A DNA stretch of 64,000 nt from Emergomyces orientalis (GCA_002110485.1 MOWL01000067.1:1984001-2048000); one strand, 5' to 3'. Positions 45,554-57,497 are shown, counted from the first letter of the stretch. The notes: a model not told the origin generated them from the letters alone. Numbers and translations: made by a program.

Positions 45554-46568
45554 CTAGCAAGCGCATCCATCGTTGCTCACGGGTTGTGTAGGGTTGATAT
45601 TAACATCAATCACTAGAAAGAGAAACAACAATAGGTTAGTAAACGAGCCCTTCTAATCAGATTCGCGATAACTAAAATAAAATAAAAATAAGGGGCCAAA
45701 AAAAGGCAATAATCACACGTACTTTGGTTCGCGCCTCTCCCCGCCTCATCTTCCATGCCCGGAAGAGCCTGAGCTATCCTCCGAAACAGCTGCTTGACAT
45801 TATGCCCAACCTTCGCGCTCGTCTCGATGAACATGAGTCCATTCTTCTTAGCCTCCTCTTCCCCCTGCGCCGTAGTTACTTCTCGTTTATCGTTCAGATC
45901 CGTTTTGTTCCCCACGAGCACGATGATCACGTCATTTCCCCGTTCACCGCGTACATCATCGACCCATTTGCGTGTGTTTTGGAATGATTTGGCGTTTGAG
46001 ATGTCATAGACGACGACTGCTACGCTCGAGTCGCGGATGTAGGATGGGATTAGGGAGCGGAATCGTTCTTGGCCGGCGGTATCCCATAGCTGGAGACGGA
46101 CGGTTCGGTCTTCGAGGTACATTGTCTAATAATAAAAAGTAGGGAGGTGGTCAATTTGAGTTCTATAATAATAGCAGTAGCCGTGACGGTCTATTTGGGA
46201 GGATTTGGACCTACTTTTGACAGGAAGTCGATACCAATGGTAGCTTGGTACATGTTATCGAAGGAATCGTACATGAATCTGGTGATCAATGAGGTCTTTC
46301 CCACTGCGCGCCGTTGCAACAAAATAAATTCAGACGTTAGTCAATTGAAATCGTCGAACGGATACGTAATGTATCCCTTGACAACGGGTTTCGCCTACCA
46401 CTTTGTTCTCCAAGGAAGACTAATCTAAAGGAGGTCGGTCCGGTCAGTATATGGGTTTCTCTTGGTCAACAGGTATGCAGGTTTAAATAGATTGTGTTTG
46501 CTGAACAGGACGTACTTGAATTTCTTAAGAGGGTTCGAATACGACTCTGTGGCAGATTGCGCAGCCAT
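45554..46568 (-). CDS. YPT6: Ypt6/Rab6-type small GTPase
   Basis: Rab GTPase for retrograde endosome-to-Golgi and intra-Golgi traffic. Five exons: 46568-46516, 46424-46399, 46303-46215, 46125-45723 and 45612-45554, giving 209 residues. Exon 2 is just 26 bases and encodes most of the P-loop start (LVFLGEQS); the loop GEQSVGKT is completed in exon 3. Further G motifs are ATIGIDF (switch I), WDTAGQERF (switch II), NKTD and ETSAK. RFRSLIPSYIRDSSVAVVVYD is typical of the Rab6 subgroup. The last exon ends in Cys-Ala-Cys, the double geranylgeranylation site. It shares a 633-base divergent region with the V-ATPase gene. Confidence 0.96.
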
Positions 46569-47201
46569 GGCGACGGTTGTGTATTATGTTGTATTGGGGA
46601 TTGTTCAGGACAATCCGGCGTTGCTTGAAGGCGGAGGAGTGAGTTTGGTTGAGTTGATACAAGGCAGCTGGATTTCGAGGTCGAGGATAGCCGGGAGATC
46701 ATCCACTGGTTAACAAAACTATGTATATGATGATGCTCAGTGCCTATGTAAGTTGATCTGTAGTGCAAGTCGAAGCAGCCGTTGCAAAACAGATGAATTA
46801 AAATAAAGGGGCCAGGAGCAAGGTGTCCTTTGTTCTTCGAGAGTTCCGGGATATATCCAAGTTATCCTCCCGTTGTGTCTATCTGTCTGGTTAGTCTGGA
46901 GGCAAAGTTGTTTCTGTTGGCGGCGGCAAAAAATTGGTCCGCGCGGTTGTTTAACTAACTAGTTAACTACTCCTGGGCCTTGGTTAGGTAAGGAAGTCTA
47001 GGACAGCCGCAGCCATCGTCACTGCGAAACAGCCAAAGAACCCAACTAGACATTATTTACTCCATCGCATACCTCTCCCCTTCGCTGCTGCGGGTGCTAG
47101 CAAGCATACTACTCCTTTCAATAACTCCTCCTGCGCTTCGATATTCTCCAACCTGCCACATATCTTTCCTTGCAGCAATTTGTTGGAGGTGCAAGACGAC
47201 C
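46569..47201. promoter_or_regulatory. Shared divergent promoter region (YPT6 / VMA16)
   Basis: These 633 bases lie between two start codons that face away from each other. No well-defined TATA box is evident. The mRNA leader of the right-hand gene may contain an intron, because TTGCAG occurs 27 bases before its ATG. Confidence 0.5.
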
Positions 47202-48161
47202 ATGGGTCTCCTGTACCCGGTTGGCGGTGCTACCGCTTTCCTCACAGTTGTTGGACTTTGTGAGTGCACACAAGCTGCTGTAGGAGTATTGCTGTTACTT
47301 TCTGTGCTGATTGTGACTGCGTATAATAGACATGCTATTTAATGGCGAGGGTGAAGCCTTCAACGTATGAACCAGTTACCGCAATCTTTACCCCGTCTCT
47401 CTGACATGCACGAGTACAGCCCCGCTGATACACAACGTAAACAAACAGGTTGGCCAGTTTCTCGAGACAGTCTCTCCATATACCTTTGCGACTATAGGTA
47501 TCGGCCTTTGTATTGGTCTATCAGTCGTTGGAGCTGCATGGTGAGCTTTCCTACCCAAATCGCGATGACCACATATACGTATCCATTCATTTGACTCTAA
47601 TGGACCTACTTCCGCTAACTCACCATTTCGCCCTTGAAAACAAAACAGGGGAATATTTGTCACCGGCTCTTCCATCATAGGTGGTGCAGTCAAGGCTCCA
47701 AGAATACGAACGAAAAACCTGATATCCATCATTTTCTGCGAAGTCGTCGCCATCTACGGCGTTATCATGTCCATTGTCTTTTCGTCAAAGATCTCCTACG
47801 TTGCCCCCGAAAACTTGCATTCCGGAAGCAACCTGTACACTGGATATGCGCTGTTCTGGGGCGGCTTGACGGTCGGGGTGTGTAATCTCGTGTGCGGTAT
47901 TGCTGTGGGGATCAACGGAAGCAGTGCTGCCTTGGCTGATGCGGCGGATTCTACCTTGTCAGTAGCCTCTCCTCATTTTCTGGATTTTCTTCATACAACC
48001 CGTCTACTTCTTGTTATATACCCTACAGCTTGCTGATTTTTGAGGATGAAAATACCAGATTCGTCAAAATCCTCGTGATCGAGATCTTCAGCTCCGTCCT
48101 CGGCCTCTTCGGTCTAATTGTCGGCCTACTAATATCTGGAAAGGCAAACGACTTTGCTTGA
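47202..48161 (+). CDS. VMA16: V-type proton ATPase proteolipid subunit c'' (Vma16)
   Basis: Membrane ring subunit that carries protons across vacuolar and endosomal membranes. Five exons: 47202-47259, 47330-47364, 47449-47540, 47649-47957 and 48059-48161, giving 198 residues. Hydrophobic helices include TIGIGLCIGLSVVGAAWGIF, the LISIIFCEVVAIYGVIMSIV helix with its proton-carrying Glu, YALFWGGLTVGVCNLVCGIAV and FVKILVIEIFSSVLGLFGLI. The distinct FCEVVAIYG segment and the extra N-terminal helix separate c'' from subunits c and c'. The N-terminus is some 15 residues shorter than in yeast, so a further 5' exon is possible. An alternative in-frame acceptor at 48027-48028 would add ten residues. 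Confidence 0.94.
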
Positions 48162-48946
48162 ACGTGAAACTCAAAAGAATTATTATAATATTCATTTGGA
48201 TAAATTGGAGAGTTGGAAATCCACTCCCTTCGCCCGGAAGGGGGGCAGTCTCGTTGCGTCCGTATCTTCTGTGCCGTATAAGATAACTGCAGCGTTTATT
48301 CTATTTTATACTTATTTCTACTTATTCTTTTTTTTTCATTTATCAAAGATGAAATCGATCCGGGGCGATTTTGATTAAAACTGCCTATGCGAAATTTTAC
48401 GAATGGAATAGACATGGAGTCATCGCTTGTTTTTTAGTAAAGCCATCATGGGTTTGGAAGGGGTGACTGTGGATAACCAGAAGTGAAAAGGAATCACTGT
48501 CTGTCCCATCTGATGTTTTGCTATATATGTATAGTATTTTGCTGTTTGCGTGGGGTATTATTTCTCTTTTCTTTGTCCCTGCCATATTTCAATTATATCC
48601 AGAGTGAGGAGGGTTTTCAGAATACAACATATATATTCTGGGGATCATAGGTCTAGCACATATAGATCATGAAGTCACTCACTCTTACAACGACATGAAT
48701 AAATTGCCAAAATAAAAGTCACAATTGATAAGATAAGGCTATCTGAACCATTATATACGGAGTACATAGTTGGGGAATGAAGAGCCTCGGATCTCACAAT
48801 CAACGGCGCTCCAACTTCATCCACCAACTTCATCTCTTGGAAAGAACCCCTCCCTCAACTAGGCCACAGAACCAGCCAGCCGTAAACCCAGCAATTCAAG
48901 CACAAGGGAACAGAACTGAATGATCCCTAAACTACGAATGACTACA
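48162..48946. other. Convergent 3' intergenic region
   Basis: The V-ATPase gene ends on the left and the cysteine-rich gene ends on the right. The only notable composition is an AT-rich stretch at about 48290-48390. No supported gene. Confidence 0.5.
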
Positions 48947-49406
48947 TCAATGCAGAGATGACCGACCAGTCCCAGCCCCATTTATCCTGCACTTTCCCTG
49001 GCAAGCACCCTGGCAGCAGTTGGCCTCGCACCAAACACTGCTATATAATACTCTGAATTAACAAAATGTCATCCCCAGCCGAGGCCCTGGGGATGGAATC
49101 GTAGCGCATCTACTCACCAAGAAGCAGCACAGGACAAACAGTCCGGGTTCTGACCAAAGTTAGCACACTGCGTGAATCGGGCGTAGCAGTCGTCGCAGCC
49201 ATTGTAGCTGTAGACACGTTTTTGGGTATGGTTGTTAATTGAATCTTGGCCGGTTTGCAGGAGTCGAAGGACCTAGATGTCGGGATTTGTGGTTGAGGGT
49301 TGAGGATTGAGGCTGCTGCAACTGGCGGTGATAGGGGGTTTGGGGCTGGAGCAGCGGATACGGTGAGGGTGACCAGGGAGAGGATGAGAAGCGTTGGGGA
49401 ACACAA
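48947..49406 (-). CDS. Candidate small cysteine-rich secreted protein (N-terminus unresolved)
   Basis: The coding signal appears only after splicing. A frame open from an acceptor at 49273 (exon 49272-49118) runs into a strong GTGAGT donor. It continues after CAG at 49037-48947. Across the junction the peptide reads NGCDDCYARFTQCANF, then NPDCLSCAASCVWC, EANCCQGACQGKC, and stops 15 residues later: eleven cysteines in about 45 residues. A hydrophobic segment upstream (about 49400-49340: LLILSLVTLTVSAAPAP) looks like a signal peptide. It is in another frame; an intron from GTATCC (about 49355) to the AG at 49274-49273 would join it in phase. I found no ATG in the signal-peptide frame, so another 5' exon is needed. 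I do not recognise the family. Extracellular defensin-like or effector-like roles are only guesses. Confidence 0.5.
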
Positions 49407-50450
49407 TTTTTTGCATATTGGGGGAACTGGGTAAGATGTTTGTTGGGTTGTCCTTTAGGGTTAATAATGATGACCATGATATTGCTGGTGATGGTATTGA
49501 CGATCTCTCATGAGGGAAGATGGGCAATTGGCTGCTATTTTTAGTGCTTGATAATGCCCTTGAAGTCAGTTCAGGATTCCTTTCTAGCCTGCCGGCATCG
49601 TGTCTGGCATTCTGAGAGCCCCAAGGGATGTTGAGGCCTATAGAGATGAAGTCACGGCCAAGCCACATTGCCATGCTCCGACGGGCAATGGTCGAACGCG
49701 GACTTTTCGGGAGCAAGAGGAAAAAACAGTCCTATTTTGTGGCATTCAAACCCAACGGCCCGCCCTGTTTTCTGCGAGAGGAGTGCTCTAGTTCTAGCCG
49801 GCTAGGCGAATTCTTAAGGCAGATATTTATGGCATGAGATTGCCTTGCGCCAAATATCACCCTCTAAACAGATCAAAGAATGACAAAGGGGTATTATCCC
49901 TCCTCCTCAACATGCGGGCATGCTCTGGTTATGGGAGGGCATCGTGTCAAAAGCCTAGGGTGTCACGAGAAAAACAATAGCTTCCGTCAGTTGTCGACGA
50001 AAGGGCGGAGTAAACAGAATCGCGTGCTCTTAGCGGTTGCTTCAAAAATATGTTTCAGACTTAATCAATTTGATCTTTTCCCCTTCGTTGCAGACATGCA
50101 ACTAGGCCATTGACATGCCTACGGACTTGGTTCATTCAAGACATGAAGGTCATTGTGGGAACACAGGCTCCATAGTATTGCGGCTGACATATTCCCCTAG
50201 TTAGAGTCTCAGTGGATCTAACAGTGCCTTCTGTTGTATCCATGGATGTTTGTATGTTGTTGGGGGATGGAAGAGCCGACGTTGAACTAAACTTGCCCCT
50301 CATGCCCTAACAAAACACCATTTTCCCTTTTCGGCATCAACTGACCCCGGAACGCCGAGAACATCCCACCTCAAATCCCGGAGATATACCATCTCCTTCA
50401 ACTTCTATTGCAAACAAGAAACCAATATTTGAGGATCCTCGTCCTTCAGT
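49407..50450. other. Divergent intergenic region
   Basis: Contains the unresolved 5' part of the cysteine-rich gene on the left and the promoter of the molybdenum-cofactor gene on the right. Overlapping frames at 49600-49840 on both strands have no recognisable motif. Confidence 0.45.
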
Positions 50451-52849
50451 ATGGCTGACTCTAAATTGAAGGCCGCTATTCTGGTTGTTTCTGACACTGC
50501 CTCTCAAGATCCTTCAACAGATAAGGCAGCCAACGCGCTCACCGAAACATTCCGCGCTGAGGGAGGGAGTCGATGGGGTGATCCGGCAATTGTAATCATC
50601 CCGGATAATGTCCTGGAAATCCAACGGCAGATTCTCTCATGGACGGATACCGAGGATTATTTCAATCTTGTGATTACGACGGGAGGAACGGGGTTTGCAG
50701 TCAGAGATAATACTCCTGAGGTAGGTCTTCCACGAGATTTCCTTTTATATATATGTATATATCTCCGGTATTGAAATATGGGATATCAACGGAAGCGAAT
50801 ATGTCTACAATTATAGAATACTAACAAACTGTTTAGGCCGTATCACCGCTCATCCATCGACATGCCCCTGGACTTGTGTAGGTTTTCCTGAAACCCTGAT
50901 TTTTTTGGCTTCCTGGCATATCAGGTCTGACTTCTCTAGACATGGCATGCTTGCTACTTCTCTGACCGTAACTCCTTGTAAGGTACCTCTTTTCATAAAT
51001 TTTTTTATCAATTATTTGAAATCGTTCTGATTTGTGTTTCACAGTTGCTATGATGTCTAGGCCAGTAGCAGGCGTGCGGGGTAAATCATTAATTATAACA
51101 CTGCCTGGTTCTCCAAAAGGAGCGAAAGAGAATCTCCAAGCTGTCATCAAACTTCTCCCGCATGCCTGCATCCAGGCTTCCGGGGCAGATTCGAGAGCAA
51201 TTCATGCTGGTGGTGTACAGAGACTGGAGAAAGAGGCTGGCATCAGCCCTGCATCCGCTGGTTCAGTAGACCACAAATCTAAGAATCCTCATCATCACCA
51301 CCATCATCGCCATCGAGATCATGGTCATGGACATGGCCATGGACACATTACACCAAAAGCTCATACATTGCCTGTTGACCGGCCGCAATCAAATGACCCT
51401 AATGCAGGACCAACCAGGCGCTACCGTGAATCGCCATATCCTATGCTTTCGGTGGAAGAAGCGCTCAAGATTATTGTTGAACAGACTCCGGAGCCAACCA
51501 TCACCGAAACTGCTGTAAATATATCTCTCGTGGGATCCGTAATTGCGGAGGATGTCTACGCACTCGAAGCGGTGCCGGCATACCGAGCGAGCATCGTGGA
51601 TGGCTATGCTGTTATCGCCTCGCCCCCTACAGCAGATTCCCCAGGAAACACAAAAGGAAAGTTTCCTGTAGCTTCAGTATCACATGCGCAAGCAGCTTCT
51701 ATGCCACCACCACTGAATCCAGGGGAAATTGCGCGGATAACTACTGGGGCGCCACTTCCTGAGAATGCCAATGCAGTTGTAATGGTTGAAGATACAGTTC
51801 TTGTATCCACAACCCCTGATGGCAGTGAAGAGGCTGTCGTGGAAATACTAACAGGGGAAATCAAGCCCGGAGAAAACGTTCGCGAGGCAGGTAGCGACGT
51901 TTCTCTGGGATCTAGGATACTTCAAAAGGGCGACCTAATTACCGCAATAGGGGGAGAAATCGGCCTTCTCGCGTCGACCGGAACCCGAACAGTCAAAGTA
52001 TACAGAAAACCCCGCATCGGAGTCCTTAGCACGGGTGATGAACTCGTAAACCACGATGATCCCGTTCCACTCCATGGTGGTCAGATTCGCGACTCTAACC
52101 GCCTGTCATTATTATCATGTCTTACCGCCTGGGGCTTCCCATCAGTTGACCTTGGGATTGCAAAGGACACACCAGCAGATCATCTAGAACAGTGCCTACG
52201 AGATGCCCTCCGCGGTACTCTCAACTCACCGGGTGTTGACATAATAATAACGACTGGTGGAGTATCCATGGGTGAACTAGACCTGCTGAAACCCACCATC
52301 GAGCGCCAACTCGGCGGCACCATCCATTTCGGCCGGGTATCCATGAAGCCCGGAAAACCCACAACCTTCGCTACGGTCCCATTCAAACCCGCTATATCTT
52401 CCACGGACCCAACCGCACAGCAGGAACGGGAGACAAAGCTCATTTTCTCCCTTCCAGGAAATCCAGCTTCCGCACTGGTGACGCTGAACCTGTTCGTTCT
52501 ACCCTCTCTACATAAAACGACTGGTCTCGGCGTCAACAGGCAACAACAGGGTTACCAGCCGCGTCTCGGACTTCCCCTTGCTACAGTAACGCTGGCGCAG
52601 AACATCCCGCTCGATCCCAAACGTACGGAGTACCACCGCGCGATCGTAGCCGCCTCGAAAATAGATGGTACTCTGCTTGCGACCAGTACTGGATTGGGTG
52701 GACCTGGTGCTGGGGCGGGACAACGTAGTTCGCGTGTGGGTAGCTTAGCGGGCGCGAATGCGATGTTGGTCCTTGAGCCGGGGAAGGGAGTTGTAGAAAA
52801 AGGTAAGAAAGTCCAGGCTTTATTGATGGGGCCGGTAGTTCCGGAGTGA
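50451..52849 (+). CDS. cnxE: Gephyrin-like molybdenum-cofactor protein (MogA-MoeA fusion)
   Basis: Adenylates molybdopterin and inserts molybdate, the last steps of molybdenum-cofactor synthesis in the cytosol, required for nitrate reductase. Four exons: 50451-50720, 50837-50877, 50940-50977 and 51045-52849, giving 717 residues. Residues 1 to about 170 form the MogA/MoaB-like domain (AAILVVSDTAS, VITTGGTGFAVRD, PLIHRHAPGLVHGML, SRPVAGVRGKSLIITLPGSP). A linker of about 70 residues contains a His-rich run. The MoeA-like domain follows: YPMLSVEEAL, ASIVDGYAV, ARITTGAPLPENANAVVMVED, VLSTGDELV, GGQIRDSNR, IITTGGVSMGE and FSLPGNPASALVT. Exons 2 and 3 are only 41 and 38 bases. Domain order (MogA first) matches A. 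nidulans CnxE and animal gephyrin. Confidence 0.96.
51290..51349 (+). repeat. CAT/CAC-rich tract coding a His-rich linker in the gephyrin-like gene
   Basis: About 20 codons encode six consecutive His, then alternating His-Arg and His-Gly units (HGHGHGHGH). It is in frame between the two catalytic domains. It could bind divalent metal; this is inference from composition. Confidence 0.85.
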
Positions 52850-53288
52850 GGTAAAAGTGAACAATTACATAAAGCAGCGCGAAATTTGATGATTTGGCCG
52901 GCTTGATTCATAATTTTATAGCATTTAAAACAACATAGTGCAATCGAGCAGAATTTGGTATTCTTCTTTTAATATCATTTCCGCCTCTATTTATATTGCA
53001 TGCGCGTTTATTCTATTCACATATAACAACACATATACGTCCATCAGGGAATTATTCCATCTACCGCTAAGACGAGATCAAATAGACAAGAAACAGAACA
53101 TCAGGGATATGCATCATGAGCCATCCAAAAGGAATCAATCGTAGGTCCCCCAAATGCAGAACACCAAATCTAAACCCCAAAACATAAAAACCCTAAGCGG
53201 CGAAAGACAAAAATATAAGCCAAAAATGGGCAGAGTATCCAACCACCAACCATACAGCCAAACAAACCAAACAGTCACAGTTCATTCC
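52850..53288. other. Convergent 3' intergenic region
   Basis: The molybdenum-cofactor gene and the phospholipase gene both end here. AT-rich, no supported gene. Confidence 0.6.
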
Positions 53289-56200
53289 TCACAATCTCTT
53301 TGCCCTCTTCCACTCTTTCTTCTTCTCCGCCCTTAAGGCCAACAACGTCCCGTCCTTTCCCTGCCTTCTTCCAATTTCCACAACCAGAAACCTCGCAAAG
53401 TCCTGCAGCACCCAATAACTACTATGCGCACTTAACATATTCAGATACTGAATATTCAACGGGCCACCCCCACCGCTGATATAAAAGTCAATCTGCCCGT
53501 TGTCGTTAAGCAGCGACATGCGCTTCTCCGCAAGTTCCTCGTGCGAGAAGTCGTGCGTTTCCATCTCGATGTTGGAGGGTAGTTTCGCGATGGTCGCGGG
53601 GCGTTGGTTCTCTTGCGAGAGGGAAGGGGTGGATAGGTTTGCGGTGCTCTGGTTGGGAGCGTTTGAAGAGCCCCAGCGGAAAACGCTGCTGACGGCTTGA
53701 AAAAATGATATGGATGAGCTTGGGACTGAAGCTGGCTTGAGGGAGTTGGCGAGATCGCTGTCCACAGCTGCGTTAAGGCGGTAGGTGATTGCTAAGAAGA
53801 AAAAGGGATTGGTGAGTTTCTACTGGAAATGAATAAAATAGGTTATGACTAAAAAATAGAGCTTACGGTCGGTATCATGCATGACGTTATAAAGATTGTC
53901 AAGTGCTAGGCAGCCATAAATGCCTGCTTCCCCGGCAACTCCTCGCTCTAGGTCTTCGCCATGTGTTCCGGGCTTGCACCGATTCTGTCGCGGGAGCAGT
54001 GTTGCTGAGTGGAAATTAGCCTTCTGATTTGCGTCTTTTCCTGATTGGGAGAGGGATAATACAAACATTTGTTCAGCAACAAAAAGAAGCCCGCGGGGCT
54101 TCCACAGAAGAAAACGTTGCTGGTATCAAACTCAAATATTGTCTGACTAATTTTAGTATGCGCAAAATCAATATAGGGCACATGCGTTGGCTGTTGGCTC
54201 AGGATATCCATTGCCATGATACTACCCAGGGAGTGAGCAATCAAATGCACCTTCCCAGTTCTTCGGAAATCAGGATTATTTTGACACCAGAGGCGATATA
54301 TTCTATTTGCCTCTTTGACCACCGCTTGAACCATTTTCTGTTTGTGGTGAGATAAGTAATAAGGGATATCAAGCATAACATCACTAATCAAACTTCTTAT
54401 ACCTGGAATAGTTTCAGGAGTGATGTCTTTCAGATTGAATTTGTTCGTGGCCGGGTCCTCGGAGATTGAAGCTTCAACGTCAGCGTCTTCAAGGGACAGC
54501 GTCGACCGCCAGTTGACTGGTAACACCATAATACTTTCCAGTTCAGGGCGCATATGAGGCCACACAGCATCACTGTTGAGCTCAACATTAACCTGCCTCC
54601 GGAAAGCGTTAATGGCATGGGTGAAATGATAACTTTCGACCCGCTCAGATAGTTTTTGACCAATACCATGTACGACCAATACCAAATCGGAAACAGGTGG
54701 TCTTTTATCCTCGATTTGGCAGGCGTAACATATTGGGCGCCGACCAAATATCTCCCTTTCAGCGGTTTGGTGCATTTTCACAATTCTCTTGCCGCTGGTC
54801 GCGGGGATTTTAACTGGGTGGAGTTTATCCCAGGCTTGAGCATTAAAACCTCGAACAACAGGAATTCCTATTTGTCTTCCCTTGCGAATTGCGCTGAGCG
54901 GTCGTCGTCCCCTCGCAACAGAAGGTAAAAGGTTCGGCCTCAGAATTTGGGCGTCTTTGCAATCAACATATATCACACTTGAATTTTTGAATGGCCTAGG
55001 AGCATCGGGCGGTGTCATGGATCCCGCAGCTTGATTCCCATAAACTATCGACGGTGCCTCTATCTCACCCGGCTTAGGAATCAACAAACGTTTGGATGAC
55101 TTAAGCTCCCGGCCTGAATCCACAGTCGTCTGCTCTTTCACCTCTTCTTCCCGTGGCCAGATTCGATGCACGATTTTCATCTCAGCCTCTGCTCCATTCT
55201 CTATACAGCTATCAAGTTCATCCTGCCAGGTTTCCGTCCAAGGTCGCATATACATATAGCCGGCTTCCAGTTGGTTTGCAAGTTCCGGCTCGACAGGTAA
55301 CATGGTGTTCTTATAAAACCAAGTGGCTCGAATAACTGAAGATACATCATGAACAGGACTCCAATATATGGGTTTCATCTGGAAATTGTGTTAGAACAGC
55401 TCCAAGTAGGCGAATAAATGATAAGTAACAGCCCCTTACCTCTAAGTTGGGAAGTTCCACTGAATGTAGTCTCGAAATCCCAACCGGTATAACAGCATCA
55501 GGTTCCTTTTTGCTTTCTGCTGGGGACGCTTCCGGTTGCGATGGAGAGAGGCGCTTTACTGTAGGCCTTGAGGGACTACCAGCTGGATCAACTCTAGAAC
55601 TAGATGAACGGCCAGCAATTCCTTGGTCGACTGACTTCGTTCCACTCAGCGGCTGCGAAGCTTTCCTCGGGGTAGCGGGCGGCCTTGGTGAGGGAACTGA
55701 TCGCGGGCTCCTCGTCGGAGCCCTAATGAAAGGAGATCCGCTGATGTTTGTATCACTTGCATGTAAACCTGCTGAAGGAATTGACCTGCCGGTGTGTGAA
55801 GAGTAAGACCCATAAAAGTCATCGCCACCAGGCGATGATGTGCTTTTTCGTTTCGAAATTTTCGATTTACGGTCCGACGGCGGACTATGTCGTTTCAAAG
55901 AGCTCGGACTATCGTAGCTTTGGCCAGGAGTAATATTCAGCCCCGTCGATACGCTAGATGCGTTTACGTTGCCAGCGGATTTCTTAGGCGTTCGAATCGG
56001 GATTGACACACCAGCGGGTTCATTTTGTTTAGATACCTGCCGTTCAAGTTTATCAGTAACTCTTGTAAGGGGGTCCTTATCTTGATTCGGGATTTCGTTG
56101 GCTGCAGCACTAAATAGAGCCATAATAATAGGTCGTAAATCATGCCGCCAGTCACATTCATCATGCTGGCTAATCTGCTCGATTACGTTTCTGAGGGTTG

Positions 56201-56741
56201 AAATCACAATTTTTTTTTGTCCCGCTTCATTACCTTCAGGACCTCCATATTCAGCCGCATGCTTTTCCACGAGAGAAAACACCGAAGCAGAGTCGTGCCG
56301 TTCGCTAGTTGGAGTCAGATCTAGAAACGGGGAGGCATCCTTGTATTCGCGAACAACACCTAGGGCCTCATTGATAAGTCTGTGGACGTTCTGCCTCCAC
56401 TTTCTAGTAGCCTTGTCCTCAACAGTTCCGTCCTCATGAGTGTCTTCAGCTTCTGAATTTTCCACTGCGCTTTTAAGTCCGTGCCATGCCTCTTCGAGCG
56501 CAATTGTATCTAATACCGAAAAGGGTCGGGGAGGGAAGCTAGTATGAGAGGCGCTCGAGCTTGTGGAAGGGGCCGGCAGAGGAGTCAAAGGATCATCTAT
56601 TGGGAACGATGACAGGTAGAAAAATTGTGCGCGAACTTCGGGTGGCGCTGTAGAAGTTCTGAAATCCGATTTCGTTGCTAGATTGTTCTCTGGATCGTAT
56701 AGTAGGCATGTTGGCCCGTAGGTGTGGAGCAGGCTCGACAT
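53289..56741 (-). CDS. DDHD-domain phospholipase (phosphatidic-acid-preferring PLA1 family)
   Basis: Likely hydrolyses an acyl chain of glycerophospholipids; yeast Ddl1 and animal DDHD1/2 are relatives. Four exons: 56741-55440, 55378-54067, 54004-53867 and 53791-53289, giving 1084 residues. The N-terminal part contains RAQFFYLSSFPIDDPLTPLP and a long Ser/Pro-rich insertion (about residues 240-420, probably disordered). The WWE-like region (IYWSPVHDV, GYMYMRPWTETWQDELD) follows, then the lipase core: LVLVVHGIGQ (about 670) and the nucleophile elbow AHSLGS (Ser about 817), an A-H-S-L-G variant. The DDHD residues are all visible in HDTDPITYR, QIDFYI, SAHSSYW and LQDFARF. The third intron (54066-54005) is 62 bases; skipping it keeps the frame open, so retained transcripts would add 20-odd residues or lose the normal reading. 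Confidence 0.93.
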
Positions 56742-57497
56742 GCTTCGGGAACCGAATAAAGCTTCGAATAACCGCAGGGGTTCACTTCGAAATATGAATA
56801 GGGAGCGGGTTTATCCAGACAGGTCGGGTCATATCATGATTGGAAATTCAAGCTATTGGTTTGAGTTCGCGAATGATGCTCTTCACTATCTTAAATATCG
56901 TTGCCTCGAGCCTTTCTAGAGCTGTTGAGAATAGACGAGAAGGGTAGGATAGGCACTCCCCCTCATAGCCACATAAGGAAAGTCGAAATAGCTGTACAAA
57001 AGCGAGGGCAACTGCTAAAGCATTCTCCTCGTAAAATTGAGCTGGCCATCGTGTAAATGTTGGTCTGTTGAAAGCTTTCATGCCCATGATGCTGTCATTT
57101 ACAACGTCATCCGTCGATGATTATATAATCGAGGTTGAGCCCCAGACCTACGTCACGTGGATATTAACTTACAACTTTATGATCGAAATGCTCGCGATTT
57201 GTGTCTCACGGTGACGTTCAAATAGTAGCGATTTTCGGAGCATTTTTTGCATTATTACTTTCTCCTCATTTGAAAATAGGTTTAAAAGCGAACAAAACTA
57301 CATCCCTGTCCATGTACTGAAATCGTACAAACCGCCAGAAAGATCAGTAAACCATTTGCATGCTTGGAACCAGCAACCTATTAAACCAAGCAGCGCCAGG
57401 GTAACCGCCCACGCAAAGAAATACACCAGCGAAAAAAAGTGGACAGGAATGTACATAAGGATGTAACAATGCTGGTTATTCACTTCGTTAGATGCTC
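56742..57497. other. Intergenic region: promoter of the phospholipase gene, 3' side of the next gene
   Basis: Both neighbours are on the minus strand. An open frame on the minus strand at 57507-57298 contains a hydrophobic Leu/Phe segment, but it overlaps the 3' end of the neighbouring gene and has no ATG at its start. No supported gene. Confidence 0.45.

Noticed and set aside
49235..49716. Minus-strand frames of 80 and 147 codons around the cysteine-rich gene
   Set aside because: They are alternative frames of the signal-peptide and cysteine-rich exons. The 147-codon frame stops at the TAG that serves as the acceptor at 49273.
54041..54066. A 26-base intron ending at the first AG after the LLLNK segment of the phospholipase gene
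   Set aside because: Too short for a fungal intron; the AG at 54006-54005 gives a 62-base intron and restores the family sequence.
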